The notes beneath the pieces were generated by a model. That model was not told the origin of the DNA. It worked only from the letters and a program-made list of their open reading frames with translations, and did not search any database. A DNA stretch of 64,000 nucleotides from assembly GCA_024398715.1 (NCBI GenBank), contig JAKSIP010000001.1:62001-126000 (forward strand), given 5' to 3'. Of the stretch, positions 54,978-63,501 are shown piece after piece. Every line of letters begins with the position of its first letter. Positions within the stretch are counted from its first letter, which is position 1. Made by a program: the position numbers and the translations under genes. Origin of the DNA: Bacteroidaceae bacterium (GTDB lineage Bacteria; Bacteroidota; Bacteroidia; Bacteroidales; Bacteroidaceae).

Positions 54978-56600
54978 ATGAAAAAAATTTTGAAAAAAGG
55001 ATTGGCTTTGGCCAGTCTTATGGCATTAACACTTGAAAGTATGGCTGCAAATCCGTTTCTACCTCTTTGGGAATATATTCCTGACGGGGAACCGTACATT
55101 TTTGAAGATCCTGACAATCCCGGTCAGTTCAGGGTGTACATATACGGCTCACACGACTCTTTGATCAAGGAGTACTGCGGACGCGAACAGGTAGTGTGGT
55201 CAGCACCCTTGGATGACCTTGACAACTGGCGCTATGACGGCATAATATTCATATCAGACAAGGATGCCGACGGCAAGCTGCTCAGATTGGATGGTAAAGG
55301 AGATGTTCTGTATGCTCCCGATGTTGCCTGCCGTATGGAGAACGGCAAGATGGCATATTACCTGTACCCAAACAACCAGGAGTACGGACGCCAGACCCAG
55401 ATAGCACGTTCCAACCGTCCTGACGGTCCGTTTACCGTGTTCAACTGGTCAAAGAAGAATCCGCGGGCTACAGAAGGAATACTTGGCTTTGACCCTGCAG
55501 TATTTGTTGACGATGATGGCCGTGTTTACGGATACTGGGGCTTTGAACAGAGTTTCGGTGCTGAACTGGACCCGGTGAATATGGCAAGCCCGAAGGAAGG
55601 AACCGAAATTGTAACAGACATGGTTTCCAATTACAAACAGGACGGCATATTCCGTTTCTTTGAAGCAAGCTCGATGCGCAAGATCAAAGACAAATACGTG
55701 TTCATATACAGCCGTTGGACGGAAGAAGGTGAGTTTGGTCTTCCAACTACCAATTATACTCTTGCATACGCATACAGCAACAATCCTCTTGGACCGTTCA
55801 CATACGGAGGTACCATTATTGACTGCCGCGGCCGTGATACTGACCTTGAAGGCAATGCTATTCCTACTGCCACATTTACAGGCAACACGCATGGCAGCAT
55901 TGCAGAAATCAACGGACAGTGGTACGTTTTCTACCACCGTCAGACCGGTGGCGACGAGTTCAGCCGTCAGGCAATGGTATCGCCAATAACAGTCAATGTT
56001 ACGGAAGGTCCGAACGGAAAGGTAGAAATCAGCGAGGCCGAATATACCAGCCAGGGATTTGAACTTGAGGGCTTGAACCCGTACCGTACATATTCTGCAG
56101 GTATTGCATGTTATTATACCGGACCGCGTCCCGCTACACAGGAATATCCCAATATGTACTACACCGGGTCATACGTGGAGCCTAACCGCATTGGAGTGGA
56201 GCCCGGTCAGGATCCGTACAGCAAAGACCTGGAAAACAATCCTATGGTCAACAATACAAGCGGTTCCGTAATAGGATACAAGTATTACAACATGAGTCTG
56301 CTGGCAAAAGGAAAAAACATGCTGGAACTTGGTCTGGTTCCGCAGGGTATTGACGGTTCTGTTACAATTATGCTTGATTCTCCGTACACAGAGCGTGGCG
56401 GCAAGGTGATAGGTAAAATCAATATCCGTGCCAAAGACAGGAAAGAGATGACCTATTATACTGCAAAACTGGATAATATTGCCGATGCGGAAGGCAAACA
56501 TGCCCTGTATCTGCTGTTCAGTTCAGAAACCGGGGATACTTCAATCTGTACTTTGCAGACTATACGTTTCAAAGTGGGGAAGGCAAAAAAAAGTTTGTAA
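54978..56600 (+). CDS. Glycoside hydrolase family 43 protein (arabinofuranosidase/xylosidase type)
   Basis: A 540-residue secreted protein with signal peptide (cleavage near SMA/A, residue 23). The five-bladed GH43 propeller has catalytic base Asp36 in YIPDGEPYIF, the pKa-modulating Asp in GFDPAVFVDDDG and acid Glu in RFFEASSMRKI. GNTHGSIAEINGQWYVFYHR is a further conserved blade (abbreviated GSIAEINGQWYVFYHR). After about residue 365 comes a beta-rich domain that may bind carbohydrate (VIGYKYYNM onward). Likely substrates are arabinoxylan or arabinan; specificity is not certain. Confidence 0.88.
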   Translation: MKKILKKGLALASLMALTLESMAANPFLPLWEYIPDGEPYIFEDPDNPGQFRVYIYGSHDSLIKEYCGREQVVWSAPLDDLDNWRYDGIIFISDKDADGKLLRLDGKGDVLYAPDVACRMENGKMAYYLYPNNQEYGRQTQIARSNRPDGPFTVFNWSKKNPRATEGILGFDPAVFVDDDGRVYGYWGFEQSFGAELDPVNMASPKEGTEIVTDMVSNYKQDGIFRFFEASSMRKIKDKYVFIYSRWTEEGEFGLPTTNYTLAYAYSNNPLGPFTYGGTIIDCRGRDTDLEGNAIPTATFTGNTHGSIAEINGQWYVFYHRQTGGDEFSRQAMVSPITVNVTEGPNGKVEISEAEYTSQGFELEGLNPYRTYSAGIACYYTGPRPATQEYPNMYYTGSYVEPNRIGVEPGQDPYSKDLENNPMVNNTSGSVIGYKYYNMSLLAKGKNMLELGLVPQGIDGSVTIMLDSPYTERGGKVIGKINIRAKDRKEMTYYTAKLDNIADAEGKHALYLLFSSETGDTSICTLQTIRFKVGKAKKSL

Positions 56601-56615
56601 AAAATGCGCTTTTTG

Positions 56616-56647
56616 TTTGGATATGATGCATATTGGTTGTACCTTTG
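56616..56647 (+). promoter_or_regulatory. Promoter of tRNA-Lys
   Basis: TTTG at 56616-56619 and TACCTTTG at 56640-56647, exactly 20 bases apart, give one of the best Bacteroidota promoters in the window. The tRNA begins 25 bases after the box. Confidence 0.85.
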
Positions 56648-56671
56648 CACCGCAAAAACAAAAAGAGCAAT

Positions 56672-56744
56672 GCGCGATTAGCTCAGTTGGTAGAGCAATT
56701 GACTCTTAATCAATGGGTCCAGGGTTCGAATCCCTGATCGCGTA
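56672..56744 (+). tRNA. tRNA-Lys (anticodon CTT)
   Basis: Acceptor GCGCGAT pairs with ATCGCGT (first pair G-T), the D-arm sequence is GCTCAGTTGGTAGAGC, the anticodon stem ATTGA/TCAAT carries loop CTCTTAA (anticodon CTT), and the T-arm is CAGGG-TTCGAAT-CCCTG. Discriminator A at 56744. CCA is not encoded. Confidence 0.93.
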
Positions 56745-56749
56745 CAAAG

Positions 56750-56779
56750 AGAGAAGCTGGACACGGCTTCTCTTTTTTA
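56750..56779 (+). terminator. Terminator after tRNA-Lys
   Basis: AGAGAAGC (56750-56757) pairs with GCTTCTCT (56766-56773), with an 8-base loop, followed by a T run. The BASS transporter ATG follows within a few bases, so that gene likely needs read-through or another promoter. Confidence 0.87.
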
Positions 56780-56783
56780 TAGT

Positions 56784-57689
56784 ATGAAGAAAATCTCTGA
56801 AAGGACATTACGCAGTTGGACATTGCCGTTTTCAATATTGTGCGGCATATTCCTTCACAATTATCTGTATCAGCTCAAGTTTCTGACACCGTACATATTG
56901 TTCTGTATGATGTTCTTTACCTGTTCAAAGATATCGTTAAGCCAGCTCAAGGCATCAAAGATGCATTTTATGCTGATTGCTTTCCAGTTGGTTTTAGGTC
57001 CAGGTATCTATTTCCTGGTACGTCCGTACAGCGAGATTGCGGCCCAGGGACTTATGATGTGCGTAATGAGTCCTGTGGCTACGGCATCGCCTGTAGTTGG
57101 AGCATTATTGGGAGCCGATGTGGCACTGATGACAAGTTACGTTTTCATCAGCAACATTGCGGTGGCTGTAGTTATTCCGCCGCTTATGTCTTTCCTTAAC
57201 CATAGTGTGGAGGTTTCTTACCTTGCAACTATGTGGCATGTTGCCAAGAGCAGTCTGTCCATTCTTATCATTCCGCTCATTCTGTCATGGCTGTCGGGAA
57301 AATATACTCCGAAAGTCAGTGAGTGGACACGCAACCATTCAATGGTTTCTTTCTACCTGTGGGGTAGCTGCATGATGATTCTGATTGGCGGCACCATTCA
57401 CAGTATGGCTCTGAATCCTGCTCAGGACCGTATGCAGGAAATTGTAATGATTGCAGGCGCACTGGTCATTGCTTTGGTGCTGTTCCCGTTAGGAGCCTGG
57501 TTCGGTACACGTTGCGGAGACAAGGTGGCTGGCCGTCAGATGATGGCACAGAAAAACACCGGCATCGGTCTCTGGCTTACCATGCAGTTTCTTGACCCGT
57601 TGTGCACCGTTGCACCTGCCGCCTACATTATCTGGCAGAATCTTATCAACAGTTACGAGATTATCAAAGGAACAAAACATCAGAATTGA
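56784..57689 (+). CDS. Bile acid:sodium symporter family (BASS) transporter
   Basis: A 301-residue inner-membrane protein with about 9-10 TM segments. MSPVATASPVVGALLGAD and FISNIAVAVVIPPLMSFL resemble the two crossover motifs of BASS proteins, and QKNTGIGLWLTMQFLDP is the second conserved region (E/Q-x-G-x-x-N-like). The substrate could be an organic anion such as a keto acid, pantoate or bile acid; it cannot be told from sequence. Confidence 0.82.
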   Translation: MKKISERTLRSWTLPFSILCGIFLHNYLYQLKFLTPYILFCMMFFTCSKISLSQLKASKMHFMLIAFQLVLGPGIYFLVRPYSEIAAQGLMMCVMSPVATASPVVGALLGADVALMTSYVFISNIAVAVVIPPLMSFLNHSVEVSYLATMWHVAKSSLSILIIPLILSWLSGKYTPKVSEWTRNHSMVSFYLWGSCMMILIGGTIHSMALNPAQDRMQEIVMIAGALVIALVLFPLGAWFGTRCGDKVAGRQMMAQKNTGIGLWLTMQFLDPLCTVAPAAYIIWQNLINSYEIIKGTKHQN

Positions 57690-57741
57690 GTATTTTTTGT
57701 ATCTTTAGGGTCTCAATAGGACTCAAACAAGACTACAAAAA

Positions 57742-58668
57742 ATGAAAAGAACAGTTCTGCTGTCCCTGGTAGGGGCGTGCGCAACGTTGTGCGCCCATGC
57801 ACAGTTTGGTGGCAATCAGATGCCATCGGACGGCAATCCCAGCCATACAATCCTTCTGTACAAAGAATATACAGACAATGCTGCTCCTGCAATAACCGTC
57901 TTTCTGCCTGAAAAGGAAAAGGCCACAGGCGCGGCTTGCGTAATATGCCCGGGCGGTGGAATGATGTCCCTGAGCTGGGACGGTGAATTCATGCAACTTG
58001 CGCGTTTCCTCAATGAACGCGGCATTGCAGCCATAGGTCTTAGATACACCCTGCGCAACAATCCCCGCGTAGCACAGGAACAGGCTCAGCAGAATGCCGG
58101 CATCGGCAGTGGCATGAGTGGCGCAAGCGGCAAGAGGCTGCAGGCAACAATAACAGAAACAGACAAACTTGTCAAAGCCAACTGCAATCCGGTACCGGGA
58201 GTAGAAGACGTTAGCGTAACGCTTGCCATTACAGATGCTATCAAAGCAATGCAGGTTATCCGTTCCCATGCCAAAGAGTGGAACCTTGACCCAGCAAAGA
58301 TTGGTTATGTGGGTTACTCAGCAGGCGGCGGGGTAGCGGTAGGTGCAACCGTGCGTGCTACAGAGCAGACCATGCCCGGTTTTCTGTGCAGCGTATATGG
58401 CCCCAGCCTGATAGATGTTGATGTACCAGTGCAGGCACCACCGTTGTTTATTGCCGTACATGCAGATCATCCCAACGTAGCAGCCGGCTGCCTGGCTCTG
58501 TTCCTTGAGTGGAAAAAGGCAGGCGTAGATGCAGAGATGCACGTTTATGGACGCGGTACCGGCGGCCTGTTTGGCGGCGCCGGCAGCTCCACCGATTCTC
58601 CCACCTCTTCCGGCCGCTGGCAGGAAACCTTCTACAGCTGGCTCTCCGTCAACGTGCTTCGCAAGTGA
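57742..58668 (+). CDS. Secreted alpha/beta-hydrolase (acetyl esterase-like), catalytic His not evident
   Basis: A 308-residue protein with a signal peptide (cleavage after AHA/Q, residue 20). CPGGGMM (69-75) is the oxyanion loop, GYSAGGG (191-197) holds nucleophile Ser193, and HADHPNVAA supplies a possible acid at Asp242. Relatives such as acetylxylan esterases end with a G-G-H-G-F-like motif carrying the catalytic His; here the matching stretch reads YGRGTGGLFGG, and no His follows it. The Gly/Ala-rich insert near 119-131 and the Gly/Ser/Thr-rich tail are also unusual. It may be inactive or use another residue. Confidence 0.78.
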   Translation: MKRTVLLSLVGACATLCAHAQFGGNQMPSDGNPSHTILLYKEYTDNAAPAITVFLPEKEKATGAACVICPGGGMMSLSWDGEFMQLARFLNERGIAAIGLRYTLRNNPRVAQEQAQQNAGIGSGMSGASGKRLQATITETDKLVKANCNPVPGVEDVSVTLAITDAIKAMQVIRSHAKEWNLDPAKIGYVGYSAGGGVAVGATVRATEQTMPGFLCSVYGPSLIDVDVPVQAPPLFIAVHADHPNVAAGCLALFLEWKKAGVDAEMHVYGRGTGGLFGGAGSSTDSPTSSGRWQETFYSWLSVNVLRK

Positions 58669-58696
58669 ATGTCTTAAATAAAGAAATGCCAAGAGG

Positions 58697-60022
58697 CTAT
58701 ACTCCTTTAATCTTTAGCAGGGCAAACGCCCAATCAATAAGAGGGGAAGGGCAACTTAGCAGATTGCCATTGAACTGCAGGTTGAGCATGGAGAAACGAC
58801 AACGATAGTTTGGCGCATACTTGTCATTGTAAACGCCAATACTCCTACCAGAGATGTTTCCTTCTGCCTTTACCTCGATAGGGATAATCTCTGTGCCATA
58901 TTGCACAACAAATTCTAACTCGGACTTACTTTGTGAACTCCAATAGCTTGGTGTGTCATCAGCAATAGTAACAAGTGACTGTAACGCAGCATTCTCTGCC
59001 AATGCCCCCTTGAACTCAACATAGTTTGATGTAGGACTTGCGATGATGTCAGCAGGTAACTTTGCGAGGCGACGCAAAAGCCCGGTGTCACACGCGTAAA
59101 TCTTGAATGCGTCAATCTCCTGATAGGCAGTCAATGGCATTCCTGGCTTTGAGATGTTGTAAATCTGATAAATCATGCCAGCATCATTCAACCATTCAAG
59201 AGCGTCTTCATAATCCTTTGAACGTGCGCCAGTACGGATCACTTTATACAGGAACTTGCGATTCTCTTTCGCCAATTGTGCTGGCAATGAGTGCCAAAGC
59301 AAACGGATGCGTGTTATCTCACGAGGTTCGGCATACTTGGCAAAGTCAAGTTCGTAAAGGTCAAGGATGTCTTGAAGTGCCTTGTCAACACTCGCCATAC
59401 CTCCACCATCCAGAAGTGTTGATGCCGCCTCAGGCATACCACCGCACACCATAAAGCGCTTGTACTCAACTTTTAGTTTGTTGAGTATAATCTCTGGCAG
59501 ATGCTTGATTTCATCTAAGCCATCTGCATACTCATAGAGCTTTGGATCGGCAGCACGCAAGAACTCACGGAATGTAAGAGGGTACATACGTAACACATTC
59601 ACTTTGCCAACAGGCATCTTCATGTGCTTCTTCTTGACCGCAACGCCCAGCAAACTGCCTGCTGCAACAATGTGGTATTCTGGAGCATTCTCGCAGAAAT
59701 ACTTCAAACTGTTCAGCGCTTCTTCGCACTCCTGTATTTCATCAAAGATGATAAGCGTCTTCTCTGGCAACAGGGGAACGTCACAGAACAACTCCAATTC
59801 CTTGATGATACGATGTGGATCTTTTGTCGTTTGGAAGACAGATGCCAGTTCCTGCTGTTCGTCAAAGTCGAATTTGACATAATGCTCGTAGCATTGTCTG
59901 CCAAATTCCTCCATCACCCAGGTCTTACCTATTTGGCGAGCACCTTTGATGAGAATTGGCTTCCTGTCAGCCGAAGCTTTCCAATTTTTGAAAGCCTCAA
60001 GTATGTCTCGTGTAATTATCAT
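58697..60022 (-). CDS. AAA-family ATPase with DUF4143 domain
   Basis: A 441-residue cytosolic protein. PILIKGARQIGKTWVMEEF holds Walker A, TLIIFDEIQECEEAL Walker B, and VAAGSLLGV the sensor-like segment; the C-terminal half (from about residue 200) is the DUF4143 domain, ending with LEFVVQYGTEIIPIEVKAE, a PD-(D/E)xK-like pattern. The family is widespread and sporadic in Bacteroidota and has no settled function. The gene is alone with its own promoter, convergent with the esterase-like gene. Confidence 0.87.
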   Translation of the reverse strand: MIITRDILEAFKNWKASADRKPILIKGARQIGKTWVMEEFGRQCYEHYVKFDFDEQQELASVFQTTKDPHRIIKELELFCDVPLLPEKTLIIFDEIQECEEALNSLKYFCENAPEYHIVAAGSLLGVAVKKKHMKMPVGKVNVLRMYPLTFREFLRAADPKLYEYADGLDEIKHLPEIILNKLKVEYKRFMVCGGMPEAASTLLDGGGMASVDKALQDILDLYELDFAKYAEPREITRIRLLWHSLPAQLAKENRKFLYKVIRTGARSKDYEDALEWLNDAGMIYQIYNISKPGMPLTAYQEIDAFKIYACDTGLLRRLAKLPADIIASPTSNYVEFKGALAENAALQSLVTIADDTPSYWSSQSKSELEFVVQYGTEIIPIEVKAEGNISGRSIGVYNDKYAPNYRCRFSMLNLQFNGNLLSCPSPLIDWAFALLKIKGV

Positions 60023-60094
60023 AGATATACGCTATTTTACCTTGTTAAGTTCCGAAAAATGTATTAAAACGACACTAATCGGAAGTTGTGACTG

Positions 60095-60125
60095 CAAAAT
60101 TACACTTTTTTCTTCGATTGCCAAA
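60095..60125 (-). promoter_or_regulatory. Promoter of the AAA-ATPase/DUF4143 gene
   Basis: On the minus strand TTTG (60122-60125) and TAATTTTG (60095-60102) are 19 bases apart, a near-perfect consensus. The start site would fall near 60089, leaving a leader of about 65 bases. Confidence 0.78.
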
Positions 60126-60174
60126 GTTTCTTGAAGAGATTTAACACATTACGTTCTGCACTTCAATGGAGCAG

Positions 60175-60552
60175 CTATAGGGCGGCAATGGTTTCTATTT
60201 CTAAAAGGGCGTTTTTTGGTAACGACTTTACGGCAACGGCCGAACGGGCAGGGAAATCTTTGCTGAAATGCTTGGCATAAACTGCGTTCATTGCTGCAAA
60301 ATGGTTGATATCGGCCAGGAATACGGTAGTTTTAACAACATTATCGATAGTCATACCGGCATCGGTCAAAATAGCTTCAATGTTTTTGAAAACCTGCTCG
60401 GTCTGTTCTGTTATGTCTCCCTGCACAATATTGCCTGTTGAGGGATCTATTGGAATCTGTCCTGAAATGAACAACATTCCGTTCACTTGAACTGCCTGAC
60501 TGTACGGGCCTATTGCTGCGGGGGCAGCATCTGTTCTGATTATTCTTTTCAT
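60175..60552 (-). CDS. ridA: RidA family enamine/imine deaminase
   Basis: This 125-residue cytosolic protein deaminates reactive 2-aminoacrylate and related imines. RTDAAPAAIGPYSQAVQVNG, FISGQIPIDP, VKTTVFLADINHFAAMNAVY and PARSAVAVKSLPKNALLEIE are standard, with the conserved Arg in PARSAV. A -7 box TAACTTTG (60581-60588, minus strand) precedes it, with a TTG 22 bases further up. Confidence 0.93.
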   Translation of the reverse strand: MKRIIRTDAAPAAIGPYSQAVQVNGMLFISGQIPIDPSTGNIVQGDITEQTEQVFKNIEAILTDAGMTIDNVVKTTVFLADINHFAAMNAVYAKHFSKDFPARSAVAVKSLPKNALLEIETIAAL

Positions 60553-60596
60553 ACGGGAAATATTTCTTATAAAACCGTTTCAAAGTTATAAATTAT

Positions 60597-60860
60597 TTAT
60601 TTAAGTTTCGCAAGTGATTCAGGCGGCCGGTTGTAGTTGTTGTGCCGCTTATCAAAGGTACTCGCAACCACCGCGATTGACTCTTTTGCATAGGGCAATT
60701 CTGTATTTGGATATATGCGTTTCGGACGCTCGCAGTTAGCGCTTCGCTGACTAACTGCTCGTCCCTCCAAAAAGTTAGCCTTGCGTCTAACTTTTCGGTG
60801 CCTCCCGTTCACCGAAAAACGGGTGTTTAGGGTCCTCTACCGCATATATCCAAATACATT
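60597..60860. repeat. Composite inverted-repeat element (MITE/REP-like) in the ridA-endonuclease gap
   Basis: GTATTTGGATATATGCG (60703-60719) is the exact reverse complement of CGCATATATCCAAATAC (60841-60857). Between these 17-base arms lie successive hairpins: GGACG/CGTCC (60724-60728/60760-60764) enclosing CAGTTAG/CTAACTG (60733-60739/60751-60757); AAAAGTTAG/CTAACTTTT (60770-60778/60787-60795); and CGGTG/CACCG (60796-60800/60810-60814). The left flank (60597-60702) carries a possible 71-residue minus-strand frame reaching into the element. Base use differs from neighbouring genes. No transposase is present. The 453-base gap 60553-61005 otherwise holds only the ridA -7 box and TAACTTTG at 60893-60900 upstream of the next gene. 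Confidence 0.75.
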
Positions 60861-61005
60861 TGCTGGAGTAGTAGTTTTGGAAAATTATTTTGTAACTTTG
60901 AAAAAGAATCATTAGGCGATTACGGACTGGGGTATCGCAATCACGACTTTGGTGGAATAATGTATTATATCCGTATAATTTGCGGCAAATATCTTGAATA
61001 AGACA

Positions 61006-62073
61006 ATGTCAAAGAAAATCAGTTTCATAATTCTGTCGGTATTTATGTTGGCTGTATCTGGTTGTGACAAACCTGAAAACCAACCTGTTTCTCCAGCTTG
61101 CATAGAACGTATCACTGTTGCAACCATGAATGTTGACGGTCTGCCGTTGACAGTCAATATAGGCAGAATAGCACGCCTTGTCAAGGACATGGTTCCACCG
61201 GAATTCATTGATGTTGACACAGAAACCCTTCTGGTCAATCCAGATGGTCCGGGTATTGAAGGCTCACGGCTGATAAGTGAGAAAATACGCCAAAAAGGTT
61301 GGGATGTATTCGGCTTGAACGAGGATTTCAATTATCACAAGGAAGTATGGAATGCTTTGGAGAGCTATTGCAGAGGTACGTATCAGGGACCGATAGATTC
61401 AGTCAGGATATTGGAGATATTCAGAAAGTTCCTTGCAAATGAGACTCTGTTCAACACTGACGGTTTGGAATTGGGTGTCAAAAAACCTTATTCCATAATA
61501 CCTGGACAGGAGGTTATCCGCCCGTGGAAATCTGATGCGGTTTACGGATATACAACCAATTCCAATGACAAACTCACTACCAAAGGGTTCCGCTATTATC
61601 AGGTTTGTTTTGACAATAAGACAAATGTTGACTTTATTGTTCTTCATGCCGATGCCGGCCCTGACAGTGCAGATATACAGGCACGCCAGGTAGGTATGCT
61701 GCAGTTGTATGATTATATCACAACAGAAATCACAACAGACAATCCGCTGATATTGATGGGCGATTTCAATTGTTATTATACGCGCGACCGTTTGAAGGAA
61801 TTGCTCATTGACCGTCTCAATTCCAATCCGGCATTTGAGGCCGGCGATGCATGGATAAAGTGTACAAGAGATGGGGTTTATCCTGATATTTCAGCTCCGG
61901 CCGTTCCCGGCGAGCAGCTGGACAAGATTATTTATGTCAATCGCAGTAACTCCAGCATAAGACTGGTACCGGATTTTGCCGCCAGAGTGACAGACTTTAC
62001 ATATCATGACGGAAGGCAACTGTCTGACCATTATCCGCTTCAAGCCTCATTCTTGATTGAACGGCTGGATTGA
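61006..62073 (+). CDS. Endonuclease/exonuclease/phosphatase-fold lipoprotein
   Basis: A 355-residue protein with a signal peptide and lipobox AVSGC (Cys about residue 20). The EEP fold is shown by ATMNVDGLPL, VFGLNEDFNYH (metal Glu), FIVLHADAG, LILMGDFNCYYTRD and SDHYPLQAS, which cover the usual metal and catalytic residues. Substrates of secreted relatives include sphingomyelin, inositol phosphates and DNA; none can be chosen here. The ATG at 61006 is preferred over the TTG at 60994. It is convergent with the next gene across 8 bases. Confidence 0.85.
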   Translation: MSKKISFIILSVFMLAVSGCDKPENQPVSPACIERITVATMNVDGLPLTVNIGRIARLVKDMVPPEFIDVDTETLLVNPDGPGIEGSRLISEKIRQKGWDVFGLNEDFNYHKEVWNALESYCRGTYQGPIDSVRILEIFRKFLANETLFNTDGLELGVKKPYSIIPGQEVIRPWKSDAVYGYTTNSNDKLTTKGFRYYQVCFDNKTNVDFIVLHADAGPDSADIQARQVGMLQLYDYITTEITTDNPLILMGDFNCYYTRDRLKELLIDRLNSNPAFEAGDAWIKCTRDGVYPDISAPAVPGEQLDKIIYVNRSNSSIRLVPDFAARVTDFTYHDGRQLSDHYPLQASFLIERLD

Positions 62074-62081
62074 TAACAATA

Positions 62082-63344
62082 TTATTGGTTCAAGATAAGA
62101 CTGATTACCCTGGACAGTATTGCCGCGCTGAACTCGTAAATGTCCTTATAGCCGAACATTGGAATCTCACTGAGCGGACGTGTAGAGTAATCGTTGCAGA
62201 TTACGTATGTAATCACATAATCCTCTTCTGAGTATTCTGTTGATAGTTTGATACGTGCTATTGGATTAGTGTACCCTAAGTGGTATGGTGTGGATATCAT
62301 GATATTCATATTGTTGAACATATCTACAAAGTTATCTACTCCCATACTGCTGTTCAGTACTGAACTGGTTGTTCCGCGCCATGTTTCTGCACCCTGTATA
62401 AAGAACTGCAGAATGATTGATACCAGTTTGTCTTTGTTGGGGCTCAATTTTGAAAAGAAGTTGTCAATGTCTGCGTCCATTGTCAGCTGGTTGTCAAAAC
62501 AATTGGCTTGAAGGTGACGTACAAGTATCTTTGCTTCAATGTCCTGAGACAGTAACGATGAATACAGGTTGCGCCCAACCATAACAAACTTGGCATTGAA
62601 CAATTCTGTTTCTGATACAGTGTTGGAAATATTGAAAATGAACTGGGTATCATCAACCTGCACATTGAGAGAGAAATATCTGTTGCCGATCATGTCAACA
62701 TCGGCATTGGCAACAATTCTGTGTGCAATGCTGTCAAGTTCCATGTGGTAATCAATCTCAAGATATGTTTTCTGTGGACAGGATGAACCTTTCCTGTTCA
62801 TCAGTGATACTTTTATGTTGTTGGCCAGCGGAATTGTCAGAGAATCAAATTGCACTGAAAAAATATGATTGGCTTCAAATACTGCAGTGTATGTGGAATC
62901 TTCTCCAATAATTGCGTTAAGAATCAGTTTTATGGCATCGGGGTTAGGTTCAAACGGTTCAAAATGGGATTTTCCTGTTCTGACATCTACGTCTATGCGT
63001 CCATGCGGTATGCTTGAAAATGCTGTGGCAAAAAAAGAATAATTGCCTGAAAGCAAGGCCGATATATAATCCATTATGTTGCTGTTGTACAATGGAAAAC
63101 TATCCCTGTCAACAATCATGTTTCCGGCCAAGTTATTGATATACTGTGTGTTCTGATAGCCAATCAACATAGTATCCACCTCTGAGAAAAGAATGTCTCT
63201 GTAGTCTGACGTAACTTTGTCAAAATATCTGCTGAATTCGTTAATATTCATCAGCATAGAATCTTTCTCAGGCTCGTTGTCCAGGCAGGAACACAACAAA
63301 GCGGTACATAATGTATATGTAAATAATTGTGCAGTCTTTTTCAT
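62082..63344 (-). CDS. Lipoprotein of unknown function
   Basis: A 420-residue protein with signal peptide and lipobox LLCSC (Cys about residue 20), starting at ATG 63344 (or 63347); a longer frame to 63386 would put extra residues before the signal. The rest is rich in alternating beta strands (HIFSVQFDSLTIPL, YFSLNVQVDDTQFIFNI) and helices, without a motif I recognise. Acidic residues after the Cys (DNEPEKDS) could direct surface export in Bacteroidota. It is separated from luxS by a divergent gap with no clear consensus for this strand. Confidence 0.75.
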   Translation of the reverse strand: MKKTAQLFTYTLCTALLCSCLDNEPEKDSMLMNINEFSRYFDKVTSDYRDILFSEVDTMLIGYQNTQYINNLAGNMIVDRDSFPLYNSNIMDYISALLSGNYSFFATAFSSIPHGRIDVDVRTGKSHFEPFEPNPDAIKLILNAIIGEDSTYTAVFEANHIFSVQFDSLTIPLANNIKVSLMNRKGSSCPQKTYLEIDYHMELDSIAHRIVANADVDMIGNRYFSLNVQVDDTQFIFNISNTVSETELFNAKFVMVGRNLYSSLLSQDIEAKILVRHLQANCFDNQLTMDADIDNFFSKLSPNKDKLVSIILQFFIQGAETWRGTTSSVLNSSMGVDNFVDMFNNMNIMISTPYHLGYTNPIARIKLSTEYSEEDYVITYVICNDYSTRPLSEIPMFGYKDIYEFSAAILSRVISLILNQ

Positions 63345-63444
63345 CATGAAAGTTATTATTCCGCTAATTAAAGAAATAAAAACCAAAAGAACAACTTTTT
63401 TTGAGAAAAAAACTATTCTACGCTGATTCTTGTATGGTTTTTAC

Positions 63445-63452
63445 TATTTTTG
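63445..63452 (+). promoter_or_regulatory. -7 box upstream of luxS
   Basis: TATTTTTG matches TAnnTTTG and lies 49 bases before the luxS ATG. No TTG is found at 19-21 bases upstream. Confidence 0.5.
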
Positions 63453-63501
63453 TCTCTATATTTACAGAGTAATACAGAACCGTTTAATTTTGAAAGTCAA
63501 T

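Noticed and set aside
60597..60812. 71-residue minus-strand frame (…RIYPNTELPYAKES…)
   Set aside because: Its 5' part is made of the hairpin repeat itself and it has no known family. It is recorded with the repeat element rather than as a gene.
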